A stretch of 54,224 nucleotides of DNA from Clostridiales bacterium UBA4039 (GCA_002382805.1 DGAD01000050.1:1-54224); one strand, 5' to 3'. Positions 36,917-45,248 are shown, counted from the first letter of the stretch. The notes: a model not told the origin generated them from the sequence alone. Translations and numbers: made by a program.

Positions 36917-37507
36917 CTACAAAAGAGGGGTAGTGGAAAATCGCATCTTGACTTTATGAAGAAAATTAGTACGTGTGATTTTTTTACCTGAACTTGTCAT
37001 CCCACTATTGAGCCATTTAACTTTCTTAAGACCAATACCACGTAAAGTGGATCGTATAAAGGTACCTTTAATTGGGTTACCTGAGAATAAGATGAGGTAC
37101 CATGTAGGTAGTTCAGATGTGGTGATGACGGTAGTTCGCTTAATATGGGTCAATAAACCTTTTAGTCCTGTTTTTCCTTCTATATAAGCGAAGTCTTTTA
37201 ACATAACTTTATCGAAAAAGCCTTTCAAGATGGCTGGAATGCCAAACCACCAGACTGGAAAGATAAAGACAAGTTCATCAGTTTCCATAAGCATATGTTG
37301 GTATTTTTGAACCATAGGGTCTGTTGTTTCACCTTTTGAGAATAATGCTAGGTCCTTTTCTTCAAGCACTGGATTAAAGGCTACTTTATTTAGGTCAATC
37401 ACTTGATAGGCTTTTTTTGCTTGTTCTAATTGGTTGACAACACTATCCATAATAGCCTTGTTAAAACTGCCATGCCATGGATGGGATAATATTATAGTTG
37501 TTTTCAT
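36917..37507 (-). CDS. NAD(P)H oxidoreductase, flavodoxin-2 fold (MdaB/YwrO-like)
   Basis: A 196-residue flavoprotein of the quinone-reductase type. The N-terminal ILSHPWHGSFNKAIMDSV matches the FMN phosphate-binding loop, and FIFPVWWFGIPAILKGFFDKV (near residue 85) is the conserved flavin/dimer motif. It probably reduces quinones, nitro compounds or related electrophiles using NAD(P)H. It is divergent from a TetR regulator, with a perfect 16-base palindrome between the starts, so it is likely the target of that repressor. AGGAGCC precedes the ATG. Confidence 0.88.
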   Translation of the reverse strand: MKTTIILSHPWHGSFNKAIMDSVVNQLEQAKKAYQVIDLNKVAFNPVLEEKDLALFSKGETTDPMVQKYQHMLMETDELVFIFPVWWFGIPAILKGFFDKVMLKDFAYIEGKTGLKGLLTHIKRTTVITTSELPTWYLILFSGNPIKGTFIRSTLRGIGLKKVKWLNSGMTSSGKKITRTNFLHKVKMRFSTTPLL

Positions 37508-37545
37508 TTGAGGCTCCTTTCTGCAATCAATTTAAAACATACGTT

Positions 37546-37561
37546 TGCTTAAATTTAAGCA
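37546..37561. promoter_or_regulatory. Palindrome between oxidoreductase and TetR genes (candidate operator)
   Basis: TGCTTAAATTTAAGCA is a perfect 16-base palindrome located just upstream of the regulator's -35 box and within the likely promoter region of the oxidoreductase gene. Confidence 0.65.
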
Positions 37562-37562
37562 T

Positions 37563-37591
37563 TTGCTCAATTAAGATAGACGTAGTATAAT
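37563..37591 (+). promoter_or_regulatory. Promoter of the TetR-family gene
   Basis: TTGCTC (37563-37568) and TATAAT (37586-37591) are separated by 17 bases. Confidence 0.6.
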
Positions 37592-37693
37592 ATGGAAAAA
37601 TAAATGCGTCAATACAATTAGAAGTATTTACACAGATTCACAAGAATGTGTAAATTCTCACATTTTAACAGATTTGTCTAATAAGGAGTGCTT

Positions 37694-38254
37694 ATGTTAA
37701 AACAAAAACCGGTTAATATGAACGGAAAAAGGTCGATTGATTTACTTGTTGAAGCGATGTTCAAATTAATGGAAGAAAAACCTTTTCAAAGTATTACAAT
37801 ATCAGAACTTACACGAAGTGCAGGCGTTGTACGCAACACCTTTTATGCGCATTTTAATACGAAGACAGATGTGTTGACGTATTATATATTTTCAGTGTTT
37901 GAGAATGGATTACAGGCCTATGATGAAGACAGGAGTTTAGATTACAAGACAATGGGAGCATTTTATTTTGATGTATGGTCTGAGAATATGTCTTTTTTGA
38001 AACTTTTGGAACAAAACGATATACTAAGTGTACTTAATGATTTTGAAAATCAGTTGGACGCACTTGGGTTAACTGAAAAGCTGAATGCGTCTTGTCCGGT
38101 TTCAGATAAGGCATATAGCTATCTTGGCACATTCTATGCATCGGCTTTAGTTAGTGTGATTAAACGCTGGGTAAAGACAGGGATGCAAGAGACACCTAAA
38201 GAGCTTAATGAAATATATATGGAGTTGACAGGAGTAGAGCTTTTTACATGTTAA
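37694..38254 (+). CDS. TetR/AcrR-family transcriptional regulator
   Basis: A 186-residue regulator. The N-terminal helix-turn-helix spans about residues 13-58 (MEEKPFQSITISELTRSAGV, then NTFYAHFNTKTDVLTYYI), the form seen in TetR proteins of low-GC Gram-positives. The C-terminal ligand and dimer domain is unassigned (TetR_C_7-like in length). The ATG at 37694 has AAGGAG upstream; the GTG at 37688 is part of that site. It probably represses the divergent oxidoreductase and itself. Confidence 0.87.
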   Translation: MLKQKPVNMNGKRSIDLLVEAMFKLMEEKPFQSITISELTRSAGVVRNTFYAHFNTKTDVLTYYIFSVFENGLQAYDEDRSLDYKTMGAFYFDVWSENMSFLKLLEQNDILSVLNDFENQLDALGLTEKLNASCPVSDKAYSYLGTFYASALVSVIKRWVKTGMQETPKELNEIYMELTGVELFTC

Positions 38255-38421
38255 GGATCATCTAGAGGTAGATATAATATAAGCGGATTTGAGGAACATA
38301 ATAGCTTCAAAAAAATATGCCTAAGATGCAATAAAAAAATTGCCAACTTTAAATAATGCTGATAAACTATATCCGGGGTGTTTATAAATAACATAAAACG
38401 ATATACTACAAGGAGGATTTT

Positions 38422-40083
38422 ATGGACACAACGTTATTTTTATTAGGTTTACTAGGATTATTAGGAGGGGTTATTTCTCTAATTATTAAGCTGATTTTTA
38501 AAAAAGGCATGCCAAAAAAAGTATCGGGATTAGTTATTCTTGCTTCGATTGTGTTAATCGTAAGTATTTCAAGTGTTATTGGAACAGATTATCAAGAAAA
38601 GATGGATACGATTACGTCACAAGATTTACAGGTGCTCGCTGAAAATGGGGAGTACGAAAAGATTATTAAATTTATTGATTACTATGAAGATACACAAGAG
38701 AATGAAAAAAAAGAGTTAGTAGCTACAGCTGTTAAGATTATAATGAATCAGACAAGTCAAGATGAAGTGCATGCCTTAGAAGAATATGTTTTTAATCCAG
38801 ACACAGAAGGGTCTGAATTTATCAAGACGACGATCCTTCACAATCTTGAGGAGTCTAAGACTAAAAATATCTCTGTTGAAAAAGTCTTAGAATTATTTGC
38901 TAAGTCCCCGGAAAAAAGCTCAATTAAAAAATCGCTCGCAACGTATTTATCTGTTTTTGATGAGCAGGAAATTAATGCGCATTTTTTTGATAAAATAAGA
39001 CAAGCTGCAGAAGCACAAGAGCTGGCAACAGTATATGAGATCATATCGGAATACAGTCTACTTGAACAAGCGGATCAAGAGAAGCTTAAGGAATTGACTG
39101 TGCAATTAGATTCCCTAGAAGGAAAAAAAGAAGAGATTCAAGAGTTTAATGATTTGATAAAGGCTAAGGAAACGGAGATTGACGAGATTAAATCTCAAGT
39201 GCCTTCAAAAGAAGTGTTTGTATTAAATGCTTATGTGGTACAGGATTTGAGAACAAGTTATGATGGTTTATTGGAAATGCTTGAAGTCAAAGATGCAGAT
39301 ACAAATTATTATGAAATAGCATTCACGGAATATGTACCTTTTCTTGGGGATATACCAAGTGACCAAAGAGCGATACTTGAGACGACAGTAACGCAATTTA
39401 GCCAACAAGGTTTGTTTTCCGCATATGTCATTGAAGCTGGAGAGCAAGAAGTAACCCTTGCACCAGAGCAAGGCGGCTTTACACAGACAATTAAGGTGTT
39501 TAGAGAAATCCCTGAGACAGCCATCGAAAATATTGCCAAACTTGATGCATTAGTCAATGAACGTGATTCTTATGCGATTCAGCTTGAAGAACGTCATGTT
39601 AACTTGGATTACATAAAAAATCAGATCCAAATGCAGATCAATGCATTAGATGGTAATAGCGAACCAATGGCAATAGAAGATGTGGATGAAGCTGCGATTG
39701 AGCCGCAGACAGATAGCTTGCTAGAGTACATCGCAAGCTCGAAGGATCAAATCCTAGAATTCTTTGGCGATGCATATGTTTCAGGTGATTTCCAAGGAAG
39801 TGAATTTTGGCGATATGAAGATCACTTAATTGCATTTTCGTTTGATCCAGAGACAGAGCAAGTCAATGCCATTTTCCTTGGCGAGGGAGCAGTGGTTGGC
39901 GAGGTAACCGTTGGTATGACAATCGAAGAAGTGATTTCGGCTATGGGTACACCACAATCATCAGGAGTTGATGAGGAAAATGGCGAGTATTATATATCGT
40001 ATACGATTGAGGATAATCTACTAGTGTTCAATGCAGAAAGTGAAACGGCAAAGACCAGTAGTGCTACGTTATACCATAAATAA
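38422..40083 (+). CDS. Membrane-anchored coiled-coil protein of unknown function
   Basis: A 553-residue protein. Two N-terminal hydrophobic segments (about residues 4-24 and 35-55) anchor it. A long acidic helical region follows, including a short coiled coil (EGKKEEIQEFNDLIKAKETE, about 234-253). The last 100 residues contain VTVGMTIEEVISAMGTP, a pattern seen in SmpA/OmlA-like and related small lipoprotein domains. AAGGAGG precedes the ATG. I do not recognise the whole protein. It stands 213 bases ahead of the SPFH gene, in a gap with several AT-rich palindromes (for example ATGAATTT/AAATTCAT at 40229-40247), so co-transcription is uncertain. Confidence 0.75.
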   Translation: MDTTLFLLGLLGLLGGVISLIIKLIFKKGMPKKVSGLVILASIVLIVSISSVIGTDYQEKMDTITSQDLQVLAENGEYEKIIKFIDYYEDTQENEKKELVATAVKIIMNQTSQDEVHALEEYVFNPDTEGSEFIKTTILHNLEESKTKNISVEKVLELFAKSPEKSSIKKSLATYLSVFDEQEINAHFFDKIRQAAEAQELATVYEIISEYSLLEQADQEKLKELTVQLDSLEGKKEEIQEFNDLIKAKETEIDEIKSQVPSKEVFVLNAYVVQDLRTSYDGLLEMLEVKDADTNYYEIAFTEYVPFLGDIPSDQRAILETTVTQFSQQGLFSAYVIEAGEQEVTLAPEQGGFTQTIKVFREIPETAIENIAKLDALVNERDSYAIQLEERHVNLDYIKNQIQMQINALDGNSEPMAIEDVDEAAIEPQTDSLLEYIASSKDQILEFFGDAYVSGDFQGSEFWRYEDHLIAFSFDPETEQVNAIFLGEGAVVGEVTVGMTIEEVISAMGTPQSSGVDEENGEYYISYTIEDNLLVFNAESETAKTSSATLYHK

Positions 40084-40296
40084 CGGTAGCGCATTATTTT
40101 TCTACTAAAATAGCTAAACTTAAAAAACTGAAGTGATTTTATAGCAAATGCCGAAAAAACGGGGAAGCTATTGAAAAAAAGCACATTACGTAGTAGAATT
40201 ATACGCAGAGTATGATAGAAAAAAGCATATGAATTTATAAAATTCATGAGCAAAAAATATAAAATCACAAAGTGATTTAAATGAGGTGAATATAAT

Positions 40297-41514
40297 ATGG
40301 CAATTGTTGATGTTATTAAGTATGATGGGAATCCAGATGTGTTTGCATGGAAATATCCAAATAGTGAATTGGGAACGTGGTCGCAATTAATTGTACATGA
40401 ATCACAGGAAGCTATTTTATTTAAAGGTGGTAAGGTGTGTGATGTCTTTCAAGCGGGGAGGCATACGCTAAGCACAGAAAATATTCCGGTATTGAATAAA
40501 TTGGTTAATCTTCCATTTGGTAAACGGTCTCCTTTTAGTGCAGAAGTATGGTTTGTTAACAAAGTTTTTTCTTTGGATGTTAAGTGGGGGACATCTACAC
40601 CTATTCAATTACAAGATCCAAAATATAATATTTTCATTCCGGTTAGGGCATTTGGGCAATTTGGTATTCGCATAGAGGATTCACACAAGTTTTTGGTTAA
40701 ATTAATGGGGAATCTTCCGCAACTGGATAAAAGCCACTTAGTAAAATATTTTAGAGGTGTGTATTTAACACGGGCTAAGGATGCAATTTCTTCTTATTTA
40801 ATTCATGAAAATATTAGTATACTTGAAATAAATGCATATCTGGATGAAATATCAAGCTTTTTATTGGAACGTATCCGTCCAACATTTGAGGAATATGGAA
40901 TACGTCTTGTTTCATTTTATGTAAATGACATCAACGTTCCAGAAGAAGATCAAGCAGTCAAGAAACTTAAGCAAGCGTTGGCAAAAAAAGCTGAGATGGA
41001 TATTGTGGGATATAACTATCAACAAGAACGCTCTTTTGATACACTTGAAGGTGCAGCAACCAATCCCGGCTCTATGCAAAGTGGTTTGATGGGCGCGGGT
41101 ATCGGTTTAGGCGTAGGCGCAGGTGTTGGAAGTATGGTTGGACAACAGTTTGGTGGACTGAGTAATACGATTAATACGTCCAGACAAAAACAATGCCCAA
41201 AGTGTCATGCTTCTATCGAACAAGATGTGCGTTTTTGCAAGCATTGTGGACATGATACAACACTTGTAGAACAAGCAAAAGATATGATGAAATGTGTGGA
41301 ATGTGGTGCGAAGATAAATGAAAACTCAAAGTTTTGTATTGAGTGTGGGACACCTGTAGGCAAACAATGTGAAAAGTGTGGAGTGACTCTACCCAAAAAC
41401 AGCAAGTTTTGCCCAGAATGTGGACAAAGTGTGGTGAATCAATGCCCGAACTGCCAAGCAACACTTGATGCGAATGCTAAGTTCTGTCCAGAATGCGGAA
41501 CATCGACAAGATAA
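40297..41514 (+). CDS. SPFH-domain protein with C-terminal zinc ribbons (YdjI-like)
   Basis: A 405-residue protein. The N-terminal two-thirds is an SPFH/band-7-like domain (ESQEAILFKGGKVCDVFQAG, LVSFYVNDINVPEEDQAV). A glycine-rich linker, MGAGIGLGVGAGVGSMVG, comes near residue 265, then about four zinc-ribbon units: CPKC/CKHCG, CVECG/CIECG, CEKCG/CPECG and CPNC/CPECG. B. subtilis YdjI is an SPFH protein that works with YdjG, YdjH and PspA at the membrane. The fusion of ribbons to the SPFH domain and the small ribbon-bearing membrane proteins downstream fit a related membrane-stress assembly (inference). No pspA is in the window. Confidence 0.85.
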   Translation: MAIVDVIKYDGNPDVFAWKYPNSELGTWSQLIVHESQEAILFKGGKVCDVFQAGRHTLSTENIPVLNKLVNLPFGKRSPFSAEVWFVNKVFSLDVKWGTSTPIQLQDPKYNIFIPVRAFGQFGIRIEDSHKFLVKLMGNLPQLDKSHLVKYFRGVYLTRAKDAISSYLIHENISILEINAYLDEISSFLLERIRPTFEEYGIRLVSFYVNDINVPEEDQAVKKLKQALAKKAEMDIVGYNYQQERSFDTLEGAATNPGSMQSGLMGAGIGLGVGAGVGSMVGQQFGGLSNTINTSRQKQCPKCHASIEQDVRFCKHCGHDTTLVEQAKDMMKCVECGAKINENSKFCIECGTPVGKQCEKCGVTLPKNSKFCPECGQSVVNQCPNCQATLDANAKFCPECGTSTR

Positions 41515-41524
41515 GGGGGAGACA

Positions 41525-42196
41525 ATGAAAAATAACCGTGGAGTAATTACGTTAATTTGTGGTGGCATTATTATAGGGGTTACAATTATATTTTACCTGT
41601 TAACTTTTGATCATATCTTTACTTTACCTATGCGATGGTTATCCTTACTGTTTTTATTAGTAGTGGAAGTAATGGGTACAGTCAAAGTATTGAAGTTTGG
41701 GGAAAGTATTCTCGGTGCAGCACATATTACCCTGTCAGCAATACACTTGGCAGTGGTGCTTATTCTATCTATTCTTTTTGTAAATATTGGACCTGTATTC
41801 ATTAAGCAATATATCTTAATTAATCTCCTTATGATAGCAATCGTTGCAATTATTGATGTGTGGTTGTTGTACTTTGATACGAGAGCTAAAAAAAGCAATC
41901 AGGATTATATGGATAGTTCTTTATCAATAAAAAAGAGTCTTCATAAGGCGCAAGAAATAATGGTAAAATATGAAAACTCCGAATATGCATCTGAATTAAA
42001 TCGGTTAATGGAAGGTCTTGAGTATAGTAATCGAAGTAAGTTAAACGGCACCGAGGATGAGATTTTATCGGGACTAGAAGAATTGATGACTTTGTTGGAG
42101 TCAAGTGAGGAAGCTATAATAAAACAAAAAATAAATGAAGTCCAAAATCTGATAGAGCTTCGTTCAAGACAAATGAAAAAAAGTGGAAGTTTTTAA
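41525..42196 (+). CDS. Membrane protein of the SPFH cassette, unknown function
   Basis: A 223-residue protein with four hydrophobic segments in its first 120 residues, then a charged helical cytoplasmic tail (from about 125) that is glutamate- and serine-rich. It has no zinc ribbon. The ATG at 41525 is preceded by AAGGGGGAG and lies 10 bases after the SPFH stop; an earlier in-frame start would overlap the SPFH gene by 50 bases. The tight spacing indicates one operon. I do not recognise a family. Confidence 0.72.
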   Translation: MKNNRGVITLICGGIIIGVTIIFYLLTFDHIFTLPMRWLSLLFLLVVEVMGTVKVLKFGESILGAAHITLSAIHLAVVLILSILFVNIGPVFIKQYILINLLMIAIVAIIDVWLLYFDTRAKKSNQDYMDSSLSIKKSLHKAQEIMVKYENSEYASELNRLMEGLEYSNRSKLNGTEDEILSGLEELMTLLESSEEAIIKQKINEVQNLIELRSRQMKKSGSF

Positions 42197-42213
42197 CAGA
42201 AAGGAAAATTAAT

Positions 42214-42834
42214 ATGTATGATCAAAAAATAGCATGGCCATATTCTTGGCCATTCATAATATTTACAATGATAGTTTTTTTTCCAATTGGTATTGCTCTT
42301 CTCGTAAAACGGGAGATGATTATAAAAAAGTCAAATAGGATTTTGATTGATGTGATGTTTGTAGTTTCAATAATTCTATATGTTTTTGGCGTGAGTTTAT
42401 TTTCCTTATCCATATCTCTTGAAGGTGGTTTCGCGGGTGGTTTTTGGGCATTGATTTTTATAGTTGCAGGCTTTTTGACACATAGATTTTCAAAGAAACT
42501 TCGAAGACAATCGCAAGGTGTACATGTGCATCAAAACGCTCAATCGATTAAGGAAACGCAACAAAATGTGCATCAAAACGCTCAATCGATTAAAGAAACA
42601 CAACGAAATGTGCAGATAAACAGCAAGGAAGAACAAATTGAATGGGAAACGATGACCACTAATTTTTTTGATGACGAATTTATGGATGGAATACTTAACA
42701 GTGCGCTAAAAAGTGTCGATGCTACGAAAAAAACGCCTGAGAAAAGAGTGGTGGCTTGTACAAGTTGTGGGGCAAACAATACAATAACTGAAGCAACAGG
42801 CGAATGTGAATACTGTGGATCGCCAATTGAATAA
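42214..42834 (+). CDS. Small membrane protein with C-terminal zinc ribbon, paralogue 1
   Basis: A 206-residue protein. Three hydrophobic segments lie in the first 90 residues, then a hydrophilic linker with two tandem copies of VHQNAQSIKETQ(Q/R)N (about 105-132). The C-terminal zinc ribbon is CTSCGANNTITEATGECEYC. The downstream gene encodes a paralogue with the same architecture and a nearly identical ribbon. It follows the previous gene by 17 bases. The ribbon probably faces the cytoplasm and may contact the SPFH protein's ribbons (inference). Confidence 0.75.
   Translation: MYDQKIAWPYSWPFIIFTMIVFFPIGIALLVKREMIIKKSNRILIDVMFVVSIILYVFGVSLFSLSISLEGGFAGGFWALIFIVAGFLTHRFSKKLRRQSQGVHVHQNAQSIKETQQNVHQNAQSIKETQRNVQINSKEEQIEWETMTTNFFDDEFMDGILNSALKSVDATKKTPEKRVVACTSCGANNTITEATGECEYCGSPIE
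42526..42609 (+). repeat. Two-copy 42-base in-frame tandem repeat
   Basis: Units 42526-42567 and 42568-42609 differ at only a few positions and encode the 14-residue repeat VHQNAQSIKETQ(Q/R)N. A third, degraded unit may begin at 42610 (VQINSKEEQ). Confidence 0.88.
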
Positions 42835-42855
42835 ATATGTAGAAAGGAAAATAAC

Positions 42856-43347
42856 ATGAAAAAAAATAAGCGCATAGCAAAACAACATCATTGGGGGGCT
42901 ATTATTGCATCATTTATTTTCTTTTTTCCCCTTGGATTTTTTTTGCTTAGTGAAAGAGCGACTCGATGGGAAAAACTTAGACAAGTTGTAAGTGTACTTC
43001 TCTTTATTTTGGCGATTTTGTTTTATCTTATGTCATTAACTGGATTCGTCCTTATCAAGGAGACAGGATTTGATGGGTCAATATTAGTACTTTTTGGATA
43101 TACTTTGGGCGGAGGCTTGCTATTACAGAAAGCATCCAAAAACTTTAGAGAAGGAAAAATCCTTGTCCAAGAAGAATACACTGAGACACATATTAATGTT
43201 CAGGTAAAGAGTTATGACAAATCGGTTAAAGCTTCTCCTACAACAAACCCAACGACAAAAGTTATTGCTTGTAAGAGCTGTGGAGCGAACAATACGATTG
43301 TTGGCGAAGCAGGCGAATGTGAATATTGCGGATCGTCGATACAGTAA
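42856..43347 (+). CDS. Small membrane protein with C-terminal zinc ribbon, paralogue 2
   Basis: A 163-residue protein with the same plan as the preceding gene: an N-terminal membrane region (FFFPLGFFLLSERA, aligned with FFPIGIALLVKRE in the paralogue), a shorter linker without the tandem repeat, and the ribbon CKSCGANNTIVGEAGECEYC. AGAAAGGAAA precedes the ATG. A tandem gene duplication explains the pair. Function unknown. Confidence 0.75.
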   Translation: MKKNKRIAKQHHWGAIIASFIFFFPLGFFLLSERATRWEKLRQVVSVLLFILAILFYLMSLTGFVLIKETGFDGSILVLFGYTLGGGLLLQKASKNFREGKILVQEEYTETHINVQVKSYDKSVKASPTTNPTTKVIACKSCGANNTIVGEAGECEYCGSSIQ

Positions 43348-43382
43348 TTACATAGTATTAATACTGCGAAAGGGATGATAAG

Positions 43383-43736
43383 ATGGTAAATGATAAGAAC
43401 TGCATCGTGGACTATATTGAAAAACAAGATGATCAGATACGTCCTTTGTTGTATCAAGTGAGGGATGCTATTATACAAGTGATTCCAGAGGCACAAGAGC
43501 GCATTGCATGGGGGATGCCAACCTATTGGCAACACCATAATATCATTCATTTTGCAGCATTTAAAAAACATATTGGTCTTTATCCTGGACCGGAGGCGAT
43601 TATTCACTTTTCAGAGGTGCTAAAAGCTTATAAGACAAGCAAAGGTGCGATTCAATTCCCTTATACAGAACCGATACCGATAGACTTAATCGAAAAAATT
43701 ACCCGTTGGTGTTACCAAACAGGGCAACATCACTAA
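43383..43736 (+). CDS. DUF1801-family protein (YdhG/frataxin-like fold)
   Basis: A 117-residue soluble protein with the family-typical RIAWGMPTYWQHHNIIHFAAFKKHIGLYPG near residues 41-70 and KGAIQFPYTEPIP near residue 88. Relatives are sometimes annotated as iron chaperones because of a frataxin-like fold, but no function is firmly established. GAAAGGGATG is the likely ribosome binding site. A small DUF2200 gene follows closely. Confidence 0.85.
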   Translation: MVNDKNCIVDYIEKQDDQIRPLLYQVRDAIIQVIPEAQERIAWGMPTYWQHHNIIHFAAFKKHIGLYPGPEAIIHFSEVLKAYKTSKGAIQFPYTEPIPIDLIEKITRWCYQTGQHH

Positions 43737-43756
43737 GGAATAAAGGAGAGATTTGT

Positions 43757-43948
43757 ATGGGAAAACACAAAATTCATACGATGCCTTTTTCGAAAATATA
43801 TCCATTATATATAGCTAAAGCAGAAAAAAAGGGGCGTACGAAAGAAGAAGTGCAAGAACCGATCATACGAAGAATACGCTATCTAGATAAGTTGATTGAT
43901 GAATTAGCCAAAGGAAAACCAATGGAGAAAATCATTAAACCGATTTAA
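43757..43948 (+). CDS. DUF2200-family protein with an apparent internal deletion
   Basis: A 63-residue protein. The first half (KIHTMPFSKIYPLYIAKAEK, KGRTKEEVQ) matches the start of DUF2200 proteins and the second (PIIRRIRYLDKLIDELAKGK, PMEKI) matches their end. Typical members are about 115 residues; the middle, normally containing the IIxWLTGY and LITGVICGxRVEEIE segments, is absent while the frame is kept. AAGGAGAG precedes the ATG at 43757. It may be a shortened functional form or a decaying gene. The comparison is from memory. Confidence 0.7.
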   Translation: MGKHKIHTMPFSKIYPLYIAKAEKKGRTKEEVQEPIIRRIRYLDKLIDELAKGKPMEKIIKPI

Positions 43949-43950
43949 TG
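43933..43950. promoter_or_regulatory. LacI-family operator A
   Basis: CATTAAACCGATTTAATG is an 18-base palindrome with one mismatched pair, centred on CG and ending just before the -35 box of the second lacI-type gene. It overlaps the end of the DUF2200 gene. Confidence 0.65.
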
Positions 43951-43951
43951 G

Positions 43952-43980
43952 TTGACAAATATGAAGAAAATGTATATAAT
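43952..43980 (+). promoter_or_regulatory. Promoter of the second LacI-family gene
   Basis: TTGACA (43952-43957) and TATAAT (43975-43980) match consensus exactly with a 17-base spacer. It is flanked by operators A and B. Confidence 0.9.
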
Positions 43981-43994
43981 GCACATATAAATCA

Positions 43995-44008
43995 TTAAAA
44001 CGTTTTAA
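43995..44008. promoter_or_regulatory. LacI-family operator B
   Basis: TTAAAACGTTTTAA is a perfect 14-base palindrome located between the -10 box and the start codon, where a bound repressor would block its own gene. Confidence 0.75.
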
Positions 44009-44020
44009 CAAAGGTGAATT

Positions 44021-45064
44021 ATGAACAATAAAAATATAGCGAAAAAATCGACGATGGCAGATGTTGCCAAAAAAGCTGGAGTCACAAAAGGAACAGTGTC
44101 ACATGTGATTAACGATACTGCGCCAATTTCAGAGAAAACAAAGAATAAAGTTTTTAAGGCAATAAAAGAATTAAATTATACCCCAAATGCAATGGCTAGA
44201 GGGCTTAGACGAAGTGAATCTAAAATGATAGGTTTGCTTGTTCCAGATATCACCAATGAATACTATTCTCAAATTGCACGTAGTTTTATTGATATGGCCT
44301 ATGAAGATGGGTATACAGTTATGCTATGCAGTTTTCAATATGACTTGGAGCGTGAACGTATTGAATTAGACGTATTAGTTAATAAAAGTGTGGATGCCAT
44401 TGTTATCATAGGTGGAAGTAATGACGACAAAGCACTCCTATCTAACATAAAAAAAATGGGTATTCCGATAATATTAGGTGATAGAAGCTACGAAAATGGA
44501 AAAAATATTTTCCCATCGGTAGAGTTTGATAATCGTTCTATGGTTAAGCAAGTGATTAATTATTTGACGAAAAAAAATTATACACGTATTGGCTTTGTAA
44601 CAGAAACCTTAACAATGACAAACTTAAAAGATCGATACGATGGTTACATGGAAGGAATGCGTGAGCATCACCTTGAGATAAAAAAAGACTACATTTTTGT
44701 TGAAAAAAACCTTCAGTTAAACAAAACAACGGCAGGTTACAATTTGATGAAACAATTATTAGCAACAAAAACAATTAATGAACTACCAGAGGTGTTTATT
44801 ACAACATCAGATTTAGTTGCTATCGGCATGATTGGTGCGATAAAAGATGAAGGATATTCAGTACCGGATGATTTTGGTGTAGTAGGATATGATAATTTGT
44901 CGATTTCTGCTTTTTTAGAACCGGCACTTACAACCATTGCACAAGATGCAAATCAAATAGGAAGCGCAGCATGGGACATCGTTACACAGCTGTTGACGAA
45001 AAAAAATGTATACATGCCACATCTTTTGTTACAGCAAGAATTTGTTATACGCAAATCGATATAA
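44021..45064 (+). CDS. LacI-family repressor of the ABC/kinase sugar operon
   Basis: A 347-residue regulator. The N-terminal helix-turn-helix is MADVAKKAGVTKGTVSHVIN (about residues 11-30), with the minor-groove hinge NAMARGLRRSES near residue 60. The sensor domain starts MIGLLVPDITNEYY and ends with the family's DFGVVGYDNL region. Four matching operators, TTAAA-n-CG-n-TTTAA in form, lie two upstream and two downstream of the gene, indicating control of itself and the transporter operon that follows. The inducer is presumably the operon's sugar. It has a near-perfect promoter. Confidence 0.92.
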   Translation: MNNKNIAKKSTMADVAKKAGVTKGTVSHVINDTAPISEKTKNKVFKAIKELNYTPNAMARGLRRSESKMIGLLVPDITNEYYSQIARSFIDMAYEDGYTVMLCSFQYDLERERIELDVLVNKSVDAIVIIGGSNDDKALLSNIKKMGIPIILGDRSYENGKNIFPSVEFDNRSMVKQVINYLTKKNYTRIGFVTETLTMTNLKDRYDGYMEGMREHHLEIKKDYIFVEKNLQLNKTTAGYNLMKQLLATKTINELPEVFITTSDLVAIGMIGAIKDEGYSVPDDFGVVGYDNLSISAFLEPALTTIAQDANQIGSAAWDIVTQLLTKKNVYMPHLLLQQEFVIRKSI

Positions 45065-45078
45065 TTTTTTTACATAAT

Positions 45079-45096
45079 CATTAAATCGATTTAACG
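45079..45096. promoter_or_regulatory. LacI-family operator C
   Basis: CATTAAATCGATTTAACG contains a perfect TTAAATCGATTTAA palindrome, 15 bases after the repressor stop and about 220 bases before the binding-protein gene. Confidence 0.7.
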
Positions 45097-45224
45097 ATTG
45101 TGAAGCGGTTTGGTTAAGAGAATATATGAGAAAGTAAGTTCATAAAAGTGTGACGAGATAAACGCTTGTGATAAGAGGGCTTTGAGTTAGATAACACAAA
45201 AGAAGAGATTAATTTTTTTTGATA

Positions 45225-45248
45225 AATCATTAAACCGATTTAATGATT
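45225..45248. promoter_or_regulatory. LacI-family operator D
   Basis: A 24-base palindrome, with 12-base arms and one mismatched pair, of the form AATCATTAAACCG/ATTTAATGATT. It is the most extended of the four sites and lies 70 bases before the binding-protein start codon. The rest of the 254-base gap (45065-45318) holds no gene and no convincing -35/-10 pair. Confidence 0.75.

Noticed and set aside
36773..36991. 72-codon plus-strand frame beside the repeat copy 2
   Set aside because: No ribosome binding site, and it overlaps the 3' end of the convergent oxidoreductase gene; composition is that of non-coding AT-rich DNA.
42526..42609. Tandem repeat considered as a CRISPR-like array
   Set aside because: Only two units without spacers, in frame within a gene.
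45098..45128. Possible promoter and catabolite-response element (GTGAAGCGGTTTGG) before the second sugar operon
   Set aside because: The cre-like string misses the required central bases, and the -35/-10 candidates have poor spacing; not strong enough to list.
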